NCBI GenBank assembly: GCA_963741405.1
Contig: CAVUHX010000047.1
Location: forward strand, 130,656 to 194,655
DNA: 64,000 nt
Direction: 5' to 3'
DNA from: Roseiarcus sp963741405
GTDB taxonomy: Bacteria; Pseudomonadota; Alphaproteobacteria; Rhizobiales; Beijerinckiaceae
Under the pieces are notes generated by a model. It made no database searches, was not told the DNA's origin, and saw only the letters and a list, made by a program, of their open reading frames with translations. The number at the start of each line of letters is the position of its first letter. Within the stretch, counting starts at the first letter, position 1. The position numbers and the translations under genes were made by a program. Shown here piece by piece: positions 19,534 to 28,608 of this stretch.

Positions 19534-20126
19534 CCGAAGCGGCCGTCCCTGAAGGCCAGCGCGCGGCCCTGCTCGATCGGAGTTCCGGCGGCGACCTGGC
19601 CTGGAACGCCGGCAAGAATCGTCATAAACGCGCGCGCCACGCCGCCGTGCGACACGATAAGCGCGTCCCCCTCGAGCGCGGCAAGCCACGGGCGCAGGCG
19701 CACAACCAGCATCTCATAACTTTCGCCGCCCGGGGGAACGAAGCCCCATTTGTCGGCGCGGCGCGCCGCCACGCCGTCGGCGTCGCGCGCCCTTACCTCG
19801 GGCCACGTGAGCCCCTCCCATTCGCCGAACGTGATCTCCATCAACGCCTCGTCGAGGCGGTAGTGCTTCGGCGGCAGGTCCATCGTCGCCCGGACGAGCT
19901 CCATCGTCTCGCGCGTGCGCTCCAGCGGCGACGCAAAGAAGGCGCCGGCCGCCTCGAGCCTGTCAATCTCGGGTCGGATGCCGGAACGCAGCGTGCGCCC
20001 GACCGCGCGTGCCTGATCGCGACCCCGCGCGTTGAGCGGAATGTCGCGCTTGCCCTGCAGCCGGTTTTCTGCGTTGTACGCCGTCTCGCCGTGGCGCACG
20101 AAAATGATCCGGTGACGAAAGGTCAC
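19521..20126 (-). CDS. Histidine phosphatase family protein
   Basis: A 201-residue phosphoglycerate-mutase-like phosphatase. The catalytic RHGE motif is in IIFVRHGETAYNAENRLQG, the second Arg in FFASPLERTRETMEL, and the terminal catalytic His in DALIVSHGGVARAF. The GEWEGLTWPEV segment is typical of broad-specificity phosphatases. It overlaps the MFS gene downstream. Substrate not determinable. Confidence 0.9.
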   Translation of the reverse strand: MTFRHRIIFVRHGETAYNAENRLQGKRDIPLNARGRDQARAVGRTLRSGIRPEIDRLEAAGAFFASPLERTRETMELVRATMDLPPKHYRLDEALMEITFGEWEGLTWPEVRARDADGVAARRADKWGFVPPGGESYEMLVVRLRPWLAALEGDALIVSHGGVARAFMTILAGVPGQVAAGTPIEQGRALAFRDGRFGWID

Positions 20127-20179
20127 GTCGCGAAGTCTCTGTAGGAAAAGGCGCGGCTCTCATGCCGTGGCGCATCGAG

Positions 20180-21205
20180 TCAAGCTTCGAAGGGCCGCAT
20201 GCCCCACTTTTCCGCTAGGGCCAGACATTCAGCGACGGACGCGACGCCCTCGGTCGTCGAAACGGCGCGCATCGAGGCGGCGGCGGAAGCATGCGCGAGC
20301 CGCAGGCAGTCGGCGATCGGCCAATCTTCGTGCAGACCGTAGATCATGCCGGCGGCGAAAGCATCACCCGCGCCGTTCGCGCCGGCGACCGCGCCTGCGG
20401 GGATGGCCACGGAGCCAAGCCCGATCCGAGTCCCGTCGCGACCTCCTGCGACCGCGCCTTCTGGGAAGTGCGCCACGACCCAGCGCATAGGGCCGAGCTT
20501 CAGGGCGCCATCGATCGCGCGGCGAACTGCGGCGCCGTCGGTCGAACCGTCGGAACGGCGAGTATCGCGCCCCGCCAGCGCGCCGATCTCGAAGTCGTTG
20601 ACGATCAGCGTGTCGAGATAGGGCAGACATGGACGGGCGAGTTCGGCGAGCCGAACGGCCGAAGTCGTCATCAGCTCGAGATTGGTCATGAGGCCGCGCT
20701 CGCGCGCCTTGCGCAGGACCGTGACCCAACCGTTCGCCTCGTTCGCCCAAGGCCGGTCCATCGCCGCATGGGCGCCGGGGAGGCCGAGATGCACAAACCT
20801 CGCCTTCGTCGACGAAAAATCGAAGTGATCGGGGTTCATCGTGGCCGCGACGCCCTGATAATAGAAATGAGTGCGCCGTCCGCTGTCGCGCACGGTGAAG
20901 GCGTCGACGCTCATTGTCGCCCCGCCCGTCAACGCCCTGAGCCCGGCGCGCTGCACGCCGTGCGAATCGCATTGGCCGAACAGAAATCGGCCGAGATCGT
21001 CGTCGCCCACGACGCCCATCGCCTCGACTGGTAAATCCGGATCGAGGCGCTTGAGGTCGATCGCCATGTTATAGCCCGAGCCGCCGCCTTCGCGCTCGAT
21101 TTTCAGGACTTCGTTCGACGTGTCCTCGTCAGGCCAAAGCGCAATCGACTTGTTGAAGTCGACGCAAAACGTTCCCGCCGACAACACCCCCCGCCGCGCG
21201 CCCAT
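20180..21205 (-). CDS. PfkB-family carbohydrate kinase
   Basis: A 341-residue ribokinase-type sugar kinase. It has EGGGSGYNMAIDL near the N-terminus (the substrate-binding GG loop) and the catalytic GANGAGDAFAAGMIYGLHE, where D is the base. The stop-to-start spacing from the preceding aldolase-like gene is 6 bases, so the two form an operon and may act on one substrate (kinase plus aldolase). Sugar specificity cannot be read from the sequence. Confidence 0.88.
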   Translation of the reverse strand: MGARRGVLSAGTFCVDFNKSIALWPDEDTSNEVLKIEREGGGSGYNMAIDLKRLDPDLPVEAMGVVGDDDLGRFLFGQCDSHGVQRAGLRALTGGATMSVDAFTVRDSGRRTHFYYQGVAATMNPDHFDFSSTKARFVHLGLPGAHAAMDRPWANEANGWVTVLRKARERGLMTNLELMTTSAVRLAELARPCLPYLDTLIVNDFEIGALAGRDTRRSDGSTDGAAVRRAIDGALKLGPMRWVVAHFPEGAVAGGRDGTRIGLGSVAIPAGAVAGANGAGDAFAAGMIYGLHEDWPIADCLRLAHASAAASMRAVSTTEGVASVAECLALAEKWGMRPFEA

Positions 21206-21211
21206 GCCGTC

Positions 21212-22198
21212 TCAGTCCTGTTTGAGGACCGCTTCGGTGATCTCGCTGTCGGCAGCCAGATCGCGCAGGGGCTTGACTTCCTTCCGGCGCAGGGCCTCGT
21301 GGTAGTCCTCTACCGCTTCGAGCGGCGTCAGCGCGCCGTCGGAGACAGCGCGCATCAGGCGCACGATGTCGAGCGGCGACTCGGCGAGATTGATCTTGCG
21401 TCCGAACAGGGCGACATGCGCGCCGTGCGTCTGCGCCTGGTGTATGAGTTCGAAACAGTCGCGCGTCGTGCCTGCGCCCCCGCCGAGCACGCCGACCACC
21501 AGGCTGGGGTCGAACGAGGCGAGCTCCTCGAGCGCCCTCGGGCCGTTGTATGCAATCTTCAGGAACTTGGGTCGCTCGGCCTCGGTCAGCCCGGCGAGGC
21601 ACCTGACGATCGCGTCGTTGACGAAGTGAGGAACAAACTCGGCGTCGAGGCCTTTGTCAACATTCGGGTTGAACACTTCGAGAAAGTAAGAAAAGCCGTT
21701 CGCCTCCGCATCGGCGCGGAACTCTCGGAACGCCTCGAGCGAAAGGAGATCCGCATCGACGTCGTTGGTGAAGGTGATCGAATAGAGGCCGAGATCGGTC
21801 AGCGGCCTCACATGTTTGAGGGACGCGGTGCGGAAAGGCCGCGACGGCGAAAGGTGGTGAGTGGCGCCGCGATGGCGCCAGACGTCGGTCGTGTCGTTGG
21901 CGCGGATCACAGGCTTCACCCCGGAGGCGGCGAAGGCCTTGCGATTGACGAGCTGCTCCAGATTGCTAACCGAGGTCAGCATGATGTCGACGACGTCCTG
22001 GCGGATGATTGCCTCGATCGACTGGAGAAACTCCTCGCGCGTGCGCAGTCGCGTCGCCGATCCGTCCTTCTGCCGGGCCGGCCCGACGGCGTGCAGGCCC
22101 GGCCCCATGTCGGGATCCTTGGCGTCGGCAATAATGAAGTCGGTCTGCCGGTGCTTGCCCGCGCGAATGCGCGCAAGTTTTTCATCGAGCCGAACCAT
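21212..22198 (-). CDS. Aldolase-like TIM-barrel protein, function unknown
   Basis: 328 residues beginning MVRLDEKLARIRAGKHRQTD. It reads like a class I aldolase-type (beta/alpha)8 barrel: alternating hydrophobic strands with VVDIMLTSVSNLEQL, FLKIAYNGPRALEEL (a Lys at the strand position used for Schiff bases in such enzymes), LVVGVLGGGAGTT and HVALFGRKINLAES. It sits directly upstream of a PfkB kinase, 6 bases apart. The pairing recalls sugar-phosphate catabolism, but assignment to a known aldolase is not secure. Confidence 0.6.
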   Translation of the reverse strand: MVRLDEKLARIRAGKHRQTDFIIADAKDPDMGPGLHAVGPARQKDGSATRLRTREEFLQSIEAIIRQDVVDIMLTSVSNLEQLVNRKAFAASGVKPVIRANDTTDVWRHRGATHHLSPSRPFRTASLKHVRPLTDLGLYSITFTNDVDADLLSLEAFREFRADAEANGFSYFLEVFNPNVDKGLDAEFVPHFVNDAIVRCLAGLTEAERPKFLKIAYNGPRALEELASFDPSLVVGVLGGGAGTTRDCFELIHQAQTHGAHVALFGRKINLAESPLDIVRLMRAVSDGALTPLEAVEDYHEALRRKEVKPLRDLAADSEITEAVLKQD

Positions 22199-22375
22199 CC
22201 ATTCCCTCCGCCGCTTGGCGCTCAGACTATAGACCCGCCGTGCGCCGAGGCAACGGAAAGAAACACCGGCGTTGCTTGCGGTTGAGTCGTCTCTGGCGCG
22301 CTCGGTCTCCAGCCGTTAGGAAGCCCTTCCGGTCCGGCGCAACGCCATGTTATCCGTCTGCTCGAGGTTCATTTC

Positions 22376-23002
22376 ATGTCGCAACGCCTTCGCATCCTGA
22401 TTGTCGGCGCCAGCGGCGTTCTCGGCCGGGCGATTGCGGCCGAACTCGCGCCGCGCCACGACATCATCTCCGCCGGCTCGAGATCGGGCGACATCCGCAT
22501 TGACATCGCCGATCCGGACAGCATCGCGGCGGGGCTGAAGGCTGCCGGCGCGCTCGACGCGGTCGTATGCGCCGCGGGCGCGGTCAATTTTGACCCACTC
22601 GCCGCGATCGACCCCGCTCCGATCGAGCGCTCCTCCTACGGTCTCGGCCTCGTCAACAAGCTCATGGGTCAGGTCAATCTTGCCCTCGCCGCCCGCGAGC
22701 GGCTCAACAACGGCGGTTCCGTCACTCTGATCTCCGGCGTCACGGCGCGGGCGCCGATCGGCGCCGGCTCCTCGGCCAGCATGATTAACGGTGCGCTGGA
22801 GGCCTTCGTCATGGCGGCGGCGATCGAAATGCCGCGTGGCATCCGCATCAACGTCGTCAGCCCGACCGTGTTCGAGGAATCGATAACCGACTACGCCCCG
22901 TTCTTCCGCGGCTTCGATCCGGTTCCAGTCTCGCGCGCGGCGCGCGCCTTCAGCCGCAGCATCGAGGGCCACGAGACCGGCAAGACTTACCGGGTGGACT
23001 GA
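22376..23002 (+). CDS. Short-chain dehydrogenase-like protein lacking YxxxK
   Basis: 208 residues with an SDR Rossmann start (LRILIVGASGVLGRAIAAEL) and a core including VVCAAGAVNFDPLA and GIRINVVSPTV. At the place of the catalytic Tyr-x3-Lys the sequence is SASMINGALEAF, with neither Tyr nor Lys. This is typical of a small atypical SDR branch related to YwfD/short 'SDR-like' proteins; a dehydrogenase role is doubtful. It is 8 bases before the PAP2 gene. Confidence 0.8.
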   Translation: MSQRLRILIVGASGVLGRAIAAELAPRHDIISAGSRSGDIRIDIADPDSIAAGLKAAGALDAVVCAAGAVNFDPLAAIDPAPIERSSYGLGLVNKLMGQVNLALAARERLNNGGSVTLISGVTARAPIGAGSSASMINGALEAFVMAAAIEMPRGIRINVVSPTVFEESITDYAPFFRGFDPVPVSRAARAFSRSIEGHETGKTYRVD

Positions 23003-23010
23003 CGGCGGCC

Positions 23011-23859
23011 ATGAAAGCCCTCCCCGTCTTCGTCGCGCTGACGGCGCTGACGCTGCTCGTCTTCGCCGCCTGGCCTGGCCTCGATATCCGAGTCTCGCAT
23101 TATTTCTACGACGGCGGCGGCTTCATCGGGGAGGGGAGGCTCGCGCAGTTCGGCCGCGACGTCTTTCGCGTGACGCCCTTTGTTGTGCTGGCGCTTTACG
23201 CGGCGCTGTGGCTCGCCAGGCGGCGCGGCGTCGCCGTGCGGTGGGCGCCGAGCGGGCGAGCGATGATCTTCCTCATCGCGACGATAGCGATTGGGCCCGG
23301 GCTCATTGTCAACCTCGGCCTCAAAGACCATTGGCATCGGCCGCGACCGATCCAGACCCAGGAGTTCAACGGGCCGAATCCCTTCATGCCCTGGTACGAG
23401 GACGACGGCGCCTGCAAGAAGAACTGTTCGTTCGTCTCGGGCGAAGCGGCGACCGGCTTCTGGATGGTCGCCCCGGCCAGCGTCCTGCCGTCACCCTGGC
23501 AGGGACCTGCGGTCGTCGCCGCTTTCGCTTTCGGCATCGCGGCGAGTCTCTTGCGCATAGCCTTCGGCGGCCATTACCTGTCCGACGTCCTGCTCGGCGG
23601 CCTCGTCACGCTGATGGTGATCGAGATCGCCTGGAAGATCGTCTGGCCGACGGCGCTCGATCGGCTGCGCGAGGCCGCGCCGGAAGAAAAGGGCGATCGG
23701 ACCGCGGCGGACATCGCTTACGCCGCCCTCATTCGGGCGGAGGCGCGAGCCGCCGGCGACGCGCCGGAGGCGCCGTCCGTGCGGCAGGATCTGGCCTTTT
23801 GGATTGGGCGCGTCGCGGAGGCGTTCATGAGTCCGGCGCGCCGCAAAGGCGGGCGATAG
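23011..23859 (+). CDS. PAP2-family membrane phosphatase
   Basis: 282 residues, about five to six membrane segments, with the tripartite phosphatidic-acid phosphatase signature: LKDHWHRPRP (KX6RP), FVSGEAATGF (variant of PSGH with Glu after SG) and LRIAFGGHYLSDVL (SRX5HXXXD-type). The order and the VSGE variant recall LpxE/LpxF-like lipid A phosphatases and lipid phosphatases; the active site should face the periplasm. A charged C-terminal tail of ~60 residues follows the last helix. Probably co-transcribed with the upstream SDR. Confidence 0.85.
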   Translation: MKALPVFVALTALTLLVFAAWPGLDIRVSHYFYDGGGFIGEGRLAQFGRDVFRVTPFVVLALYAALWLARRRGVAVRWAPSGRAMIFLIATIAIGPGLIVNLGLKDHWHRPRPIQTQEFNGPNPFMPWYEDDGACKKNCSFVSGEAATGFWMVAPASVLPSPWQGPAVVAAFAFGIAASLLRIAFGGHYLSDVLLGGLVTLMVIEIAWKIVWPTALDRLREAAPEEKGDRTAADIAYAALIRAEARAAGDAPEAPSVRQDLAFWIGRVAEAFMSPARRKGGR

Positions 23860-23881
23860 GCACTTCGCGCCGGAAGCGGCC

Positions 23882-25384
23882 TCATCGATACCTGGTCCAG
23901 ATCGTCTTGAAGTCCATGTATTTGTCGATCGCGTGCGGCGAACGGTCCCGGCCGAAGCCGGACTGCTTGAAGCCGCCGAACGGGGTCGTCAGGGAGGAAC
24001 GGTCGTAGGTGTTGACCCAGACGGTGCCGGCGCGGATCGCACTAGAGAGACGGTGAGCCGCGTCCATATCGCGTGTCCAGACCGCCGCCGCGAGGCCGTA
24101 AATTGTGTCGTTGGCGAGACGCACCGCGTCTTCCTCCGTCTCGAACGGAATGACGACGACGACCGGGCCGAAAATCTCCTCCTGCGCGATCCGCATCGCG
24201 TTGCTGGCGCCGTCGAGAATGGTCGGCTCGATGTAGAAGCCGCCGGTCTCGGCGAGCGCGCGCTTCCCGCCGTGGGCGACGCGGGCGCCCTCGCTGACCC
24301 CGAGTTCGATGTAGCTCAGCACGCGCTCCATCTGCCGTTCCTCCACCATCGCCCCGAGCTGGGCGCCGCCGTCGAAGGGATGGCCGAGCGGTATCTGCGC
24401 CGTCTGCGTTTCGGCGATCTTCCTGACCAGGGCCTCGCGGATGGAGGCATGCGCCAGCACGCGCGAGCCCGCATGGCATGTTTCGCCCTGGTTGTAGTAG
24501 ATGCCCCAGGCGATCGCCTCCGCGGCGGCGTCGAGATCCGCGTCCGGCATCACCACATGCGGCGACTTGCCGCCGCACTCGAGCGCGACGCGCTTCATGT
24601 TGCTTTGCCCGGCGTAGACCATCATCAGCTTGCCGACCTCGGTCGAGCCGGTGAAGGCGATCATGTCGACATCCGCGTGTAGAGCAAGGGGCTTCCCGGC
24701 CTTCTCGCCAAAGCCCGGGACGATGTTGAGCGCTCCATCCGGCAATCCCGCCTCCTTGGCCAGACGCCCGAGAAAAAGCGACCCCAGGGGAGACTGCTCC
24801 GCTGGCTTCAGTATGACCGAATTGCCGGCGACCAGCGCGGGCCCGAGCTTCCAGGCCGCAATGATGAGAGGGTAGTTCCAGGGCACGATCGCCGCGACGA
24901 CGCCGAGCGGCTCCTTCCGCACCATCGCGACGTCGTGCGGTCCGACGGGGGCGACCTCGTCGTAGAGCTTGTCGGCGAGTTCGGCATAATACTGGATGCA
25001 GTTGGCGCAGAACGGCACGTCGACGCTGAGCGAGTTCCCGATCACCTTGCCGACGTCGAGCGTCTCGAGGAGCGCGATCTCGTCCGCGTTCTCACGGATA
25101 AGCTCGGCGAATCGAAGGAGAACCTTTTTCTTGTGTTGAGGATCGGCCTTGCGCCAGACGCCGCTCTCGAAGGTCGCGCGGGCGGATCTTACCGCCCGGT
25201 CGACGTCCTCGGGGCCGCAGTCGGCCACATTCGCGAACGCCTTGCCGTCAATCGGCGAAATTCTTGCGAAAGTCCCGCCGGCGAGGGCGTCGACGTAGGC
25301 GCCGCTGACAAAGGCGCGGCCTTCAATCTTGAGCGCCGCAGCTCGGGCGAGCCAACCTTCGCGGGTAACGGGACGATCGAGCAT
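23882..25384 (-). CDS. NAD(P)-dependent aldehyde dehydrogenase (PuuC-like)
   Basis: 500 residues from ATG 25384 (MLDRPVTREGWLARAAALK). Catalytic Cys in YYNQGETCHAGSR, general base Glu in ALECGGKSPHVV, NAD-binding FTGSTEVGKLM. The beginning (WLARAAALKIEGRAFVSG) and IRAGTVWVNTYDRSSLTTPFGGFKQSG fit gamma-glutamyl-gamma-aminobutyraldehyde/4-aminobutyraldehyde-type dehydrogenases of polyamine catabolism, although specificity is an inference. An upstream TTG could add 11 residues. Monocistronic by position. Confidence 0.88.
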   Translation of the reverse strand: MLDRPVTREGWLARAAALKIEGRAFVSGAYVDALAGGTFARISPIDGKAFANVADCGPEDVDRAVRSARATFESGVWRKADPQHKKKVLLRFAELIRENADEIALLETLDVGKVIGNSLSVDVPFCANCIQYYAELADKLYDEVAPVGPHDVAMVRKEPLGVVAAIVPWNYPLIIAAWKLGPALVAGNSVILKPAEQSPLGSLFLGRLAKEAGLPDGALNIVPGFGEKAGKPLALHADVDMIAFTGSTEVGKLMMVYAGQSNMKRVALECGGKSPHVVMPDADLDAAAEAIAWGIYYNQGETCHAGSRVLAHASIREALVRKIAETQTAQIPLGHPFDGGAQLGAMVEERQMERVLSYIELGVSEGARVAHGGKRALAETGGFYIEPTILDGASNAMRIAQEEIFGPVVVVIPFETEEDAVRLANDTIYGLAAAVWTRDMDAAHRLSSAIRAGTVWVNTYDRSSLTTPFGGFKQSGFGRDRSPHAIDKYMDFKTIWTRYR

Positions 25385-25657
25385 TCTTGCATCCTTGCTG
25401 GAAGTCGTAACGGTCAATTATCGCCTCTAATTCGCCCAACCGAAACAGGATTTCCGGATGAAGGGATGCCTCCTCGACATGGTGGCCGGCTCGTTGCGGT
25501 AACTGACGGGGTTGCGCGCCGGGCGGCCGGGCCTATAAGTCCGGCCGATGCGAGCGGGCGGTCGACGCTTCCGCATCTGCGTCGTGACCGAATCAAGACC
25601 GGCCATGGCCGCCCTGCGTTCCTTGAATTCCAGTTTCCGCCACTACGAGCCCCATTC

Positions 25658-26896
25658 ATGCCCAGCCCCAAGATCAAGCGCGTGGTCCTCGCCTATTCCG
25701 GCGGTCTGGACACTTCAATCATTCTCAAGTGGCTGCAGACCACCTACGGCGCGGAGGTCGTGACCTTCACCGCCGACCTCGGCCAGGGAGAGGAGCTGGA
25801 GCCCGCACGCAAGAAGGCGGAGATGCTCGGCATAAAGCCGGAGAACATTTACATTGAGGACCTGCGCGAGGAATTCGTGCGCGACTATGTCTTCCCGATG
25901 TTCCGCGCCAACGCGCAGTATGAGGGCCAGTACCTGCTCGGCACCTCGATCGCGCGGCCTCTGATCGCCAAGCGCCTCGTCGAAATCGCGCGCAAGGTCG
26001 GCGCCGACGCCATCTCCCATGGCGCCACGGGCAAGGGCAACGATCAGGTGCGGTTCGAGCTCTCAGCCTATGCGCTCGAACCCGACATCAAGATCATCGC
26101 GCCCTGGCGAGAGTGGAGCTTCGCCTCGCGCACCGCCTTGATCGCCTTCGCCGAACAGCACCAGATCCCGATCGCCAAGGACAAACGCGGCGAAGCGCCG
26201 TTCTCGACCGACGCGAACCTCCTTCACGTTTCCTCCGAGGGCAAGGTGCTCGAGGATCCCGCCGAGGAGACGCCGCCTTACGTCTATTCGCGCACGGTCG
26301 ATCCGGAGCAGGCGCCCGACAAGCCGACGATCCTCGAAATCACCTTTGAAAAGGGCGATCCGGTCGCGATCGACGGCAAGGCGATGAGCCCGGCGTCGCT
26401 GCTCGCCGCGCTCAACAGATATGGCCACGACAACGGCATCGGACGGCTCGACCTGGTCGAGAACCGCTTTGTCGGAATGAAGTCGCGCGGCATGTACGAG
26501 ACGCCCGGCGGTACGATCCTGCTGCCGGCGCACCGGGCCATCGAATCGATCACGCTCGATCGCGGAGCGGCGCATCTCAAGGACGAGCTGATGCCGAAAT
26601 ACGCCGAGCTCATCTATAACGGCTTCTGGTTCGCTCCCGAGCGCGAGCTCCTGCAGACCCTGATCGACAAGAGCCAAGAACTCGTCTCCGGCCGGGTGCG
26701 CCTCAAGCTCTATAAGGGCGGCGTGCATGTCGTCGGCCGCGACAGCCCCCATTCGCTTTACGACCAGGACCTCGTCACCTTCGAGGAAGGCGTGGTCGCC
26801 TACGACCACCACGACGCGGCCGGCTTCATCAAGCTCAACGCGCTCCGGCTGAGGACGCTGGCGAAGCGAAAGAAGAAGGCGGCGGCGAAAGCCTGA
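25658..26896 (+). CDS. argG: Argininosuccinate synthase
   Basis: Condenses citrulline and aspartate with ATP in arginine biosynthesis. 412 residues, full length. ATG 25658 gives the family N-terminus MPSPKIKRVVLAYSGGLDTS with the PP-loop ATP site; HGATGKGNDQVRFEL and the C-terminal GGVHVVGRDSPHSLYDQDL are intact. The terminal Lys/Ala tail is ordinary for the group. The frame is open well upstream without homology. Confidence 0.97.
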   Translation: MPSPKIKRVVLAYSGGLDTSIILKWLQTTYGAEVVTFTADLGQGEELEPARKKAEMLGIKPENIYIEDLREEFVRDYVFPMFRANAQYEGQYLLGTSIARPLIAKRLVEIARKVGADAISHGATGKGNDQVRFELSAYALEPDIKIIAPWREWSFASRTALIAFAEQHQIPIAKDKRGEAPFSTDANLLHVSSEGKVLEDPAEETPPYVYSRTVDPEQAPDKPTILEITFEKGDPVAIDGKAMSPASLLAALNRYGHDNGIGRLDLVENRFVGMKSRGMYETPGGTILLPAHRAIESITLDRGAAHLKDELMPKYAELIYNGFWFAPERELLQTLIDKSQELVSGRVRLKLYKGGVHVVGRDSPHSLYDQDLVTFEEGVVAYDHHDAAGFIKLNALRLRTLAKRKKKAAAKA

Positions 26897-26921
26897 GCGG
26901 AACGCGAACCGCCGCAAGATT

Positions 26922-26940
26922 CGCCTGCCTTTTGCAGGCG
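26922..26940. terminator. Hairpin between convergent argG and fumC
   Basis: CGCCTGC / GCAGGCG with a 5-base CTTTT loop, located 25 bases past the argG stop and 29 past the fumC stop. No T-tract follows, so termination is only plausible. Confidence 0.35.
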
Positions 26941-26968
26941 CTCCCGTCGGCGCCCAAAATCGTCAGGC

Positions 26969-28363
26969 TCAGCCGCTGGGCCCGACCATCTTCGCTGGGT
27001 CGACCAGGCGGTCGAACTCGGACTCGGTCACGTAGCCGAGGCTGAGGGCCGCCTCTTTCAGGGTCACGTCGCGATCCATTGCGTCGTGCGCGATCTCGGC
27101 GGCCTTACCGTAGCCGATGACCGGCGACAGCGCCGTGACGAGCATCAGCGACCGCTCCACATGTTCGGCGATCCTCTTGAGATTGGGCTTCGTTCCCTCG
27201 ATCAGGAACCTGCGAAAATTGGTGCAGCCGTCAGTCATGAGAGTGATGGATTGCATCACGTTGTGGATCATCAAAGGCTTGTAGACATTCATTTCGAGCT
27301 GCCCCCCGGCGCCGCCGAATCCGACCGCGACGTCATTCGCCATCACCTGCACGGCGATCATGGTCAGCGCCTCGACCTGGGTCGGGTTGACCTTCCCCGG
27401 CATGATCGAGGACCCGGGCTCATTCGCCGGGAGTTCGAGCTCGGCCAGCCCCGCGCGCGGACCGCAGGCCATGAGCCGGATGTCGTTGGCGATCTTGTAG
27501 AGCGACACGGCGAGCGTGCGCAGCGCGCCCGACAGGTGCACGAGCGCGTCATGGGCGCCCTGGACGGCGAATTTGTTCGGCGCGGTGACGAAGGGCAGTT
27601 GCGTCAGCCCGGCGATTTCGGCCGCGGCCGCCTCGGCGAAGCCCGGCGCGGCGTTGACGCCGGTGCCGACCGCCGTGCCGCCGAGCGCGAGCCGGTAGAT
27701 CCCCGGCAGGGCGGCCTCGATCCGCTCGATGTCGTCGGCGAGCATCGCAGCGTAGCCCGACCATTCCTGGCCGAGGGTCAGCGGGGTCGCGTCCTGCAGG
27801 TGGGTCCGGCCGATCTTGACGATGTCCCTCCATTCCTCCGCCTTGGAGGCGATCGCATCGCCGAGCGCCTGCACGGCGGGGATCAGCCGTCGCTTCACGC
27901 CGATCGCCGCGGCGACATGCATGGCGGAGGGAAACGTATCGTTGGAGGACTGGCCCATGTTGACATGCTCGTTCGGGTGAACCGGGGCCTTGCCGCCGAG
28001 CGGCATCCCGGCGACCTGCGCCGAGCGATTGGAAATCACCTCGTTGACGTTCATGTTGAACTGCGTTCCGCTGCCCGTCATCCAGACGCGCAGGGGAAAC
28101 ATGTCGTCGTGCCGGCCGGCCATGATTTCGTCGCAGACCTGCACGATGAGCTCGAATTGGCGGTCGGGGAGCCGGCCGCCGGCGTGGTTGGCGACGGCGG
28201 CGGCCTTCTTCACGATCGCGTAGGCCTCGACCATCCCTCTCGGCATCAGATCCTGGCCGATGCTGAAATAGTCGAGCGAGCGCTGGGTCTGCGCGCCCCA
28301 GAGCCTGTCGGCCGGGACCCTGACCTCGCCGTGGCTGTCGGTTTCAATCCGGAAGTCTGCCAT
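26969..28363 (-). CDS. fumC: Class II fumarate hydratase
   Basis: Iron-free fumarase of the TCA cycle, 464 residues from ATG 28363 (MADFRIETDSHGEVRVPAD). Family signature GSSIMPGKVNPTQ and catalytic regions TGSGTQFNMNVNEV, GRTHLQDATPLTLGQ and HPNEHVNMGQSSND are intact. Convergent with argG. Confidence 0.97.
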   Translation of the reverse strand: MADFRIETDSHGEVRVPADRLWGAQTQRSLDYFSIGQDLMPRGMVEAYAIVKKAAAVANHAGGRLPDRQFELIVQVCDEIMAGRHDDMFPLRVWMTGSGTQFNMNVNEVISNRSAQVAGMPLGGKAPVHPNEHVNMGQSSNDTFPSAMHVAAAIGVKRRLIPAVQALGDAIASKAEEWRDIVKIGRTHLQDATPLTLGQEWSGYAAMLADDIERIEAALPGIYRLALGGTAVGTGVNAAPGFAEAAAAEIAGLTQLPFVTAPNKFAVQGAHDALVHLSGALRTLAVSLYKIANDIRLMACGPRAGLAELELPANEPGSSIMPGKVNPTQVEALTMIAVQVMANDVAVGFGGAGGQLEMNVYKPLMIHNVMQSITLMTDGCTNFRRFLIEGTKPNLKRIAEHVERSLMLVTALSPVIGYGKAAEIAHDAMDRDVTLKEAALSLGYVTESEFDRLVDPAKMVGPSG

Positions 28364-28608
28364 CCGAGCCCTTTGCTCCGCGCGGTTTCCCCCCGCCCGA
28401 ACAAAAGGAGAGAGCCTCCATCTGGGCGCAATTAGGGTAGACGACGATCGCCCGGAGGGGTAGCGGGTCCGATCGCGGCATCCCGTCCCTGTCGCCGAAG
28501 GCGCACCTCGCGTATGCGCTGTTGCACAGGCGTCACATTGCCGCGTCAAACACCGCAAAGGCGTGGCGAAAACCGATTCCGGGCATTCGGCCGCGCGACA
28601 AGGCCGAC

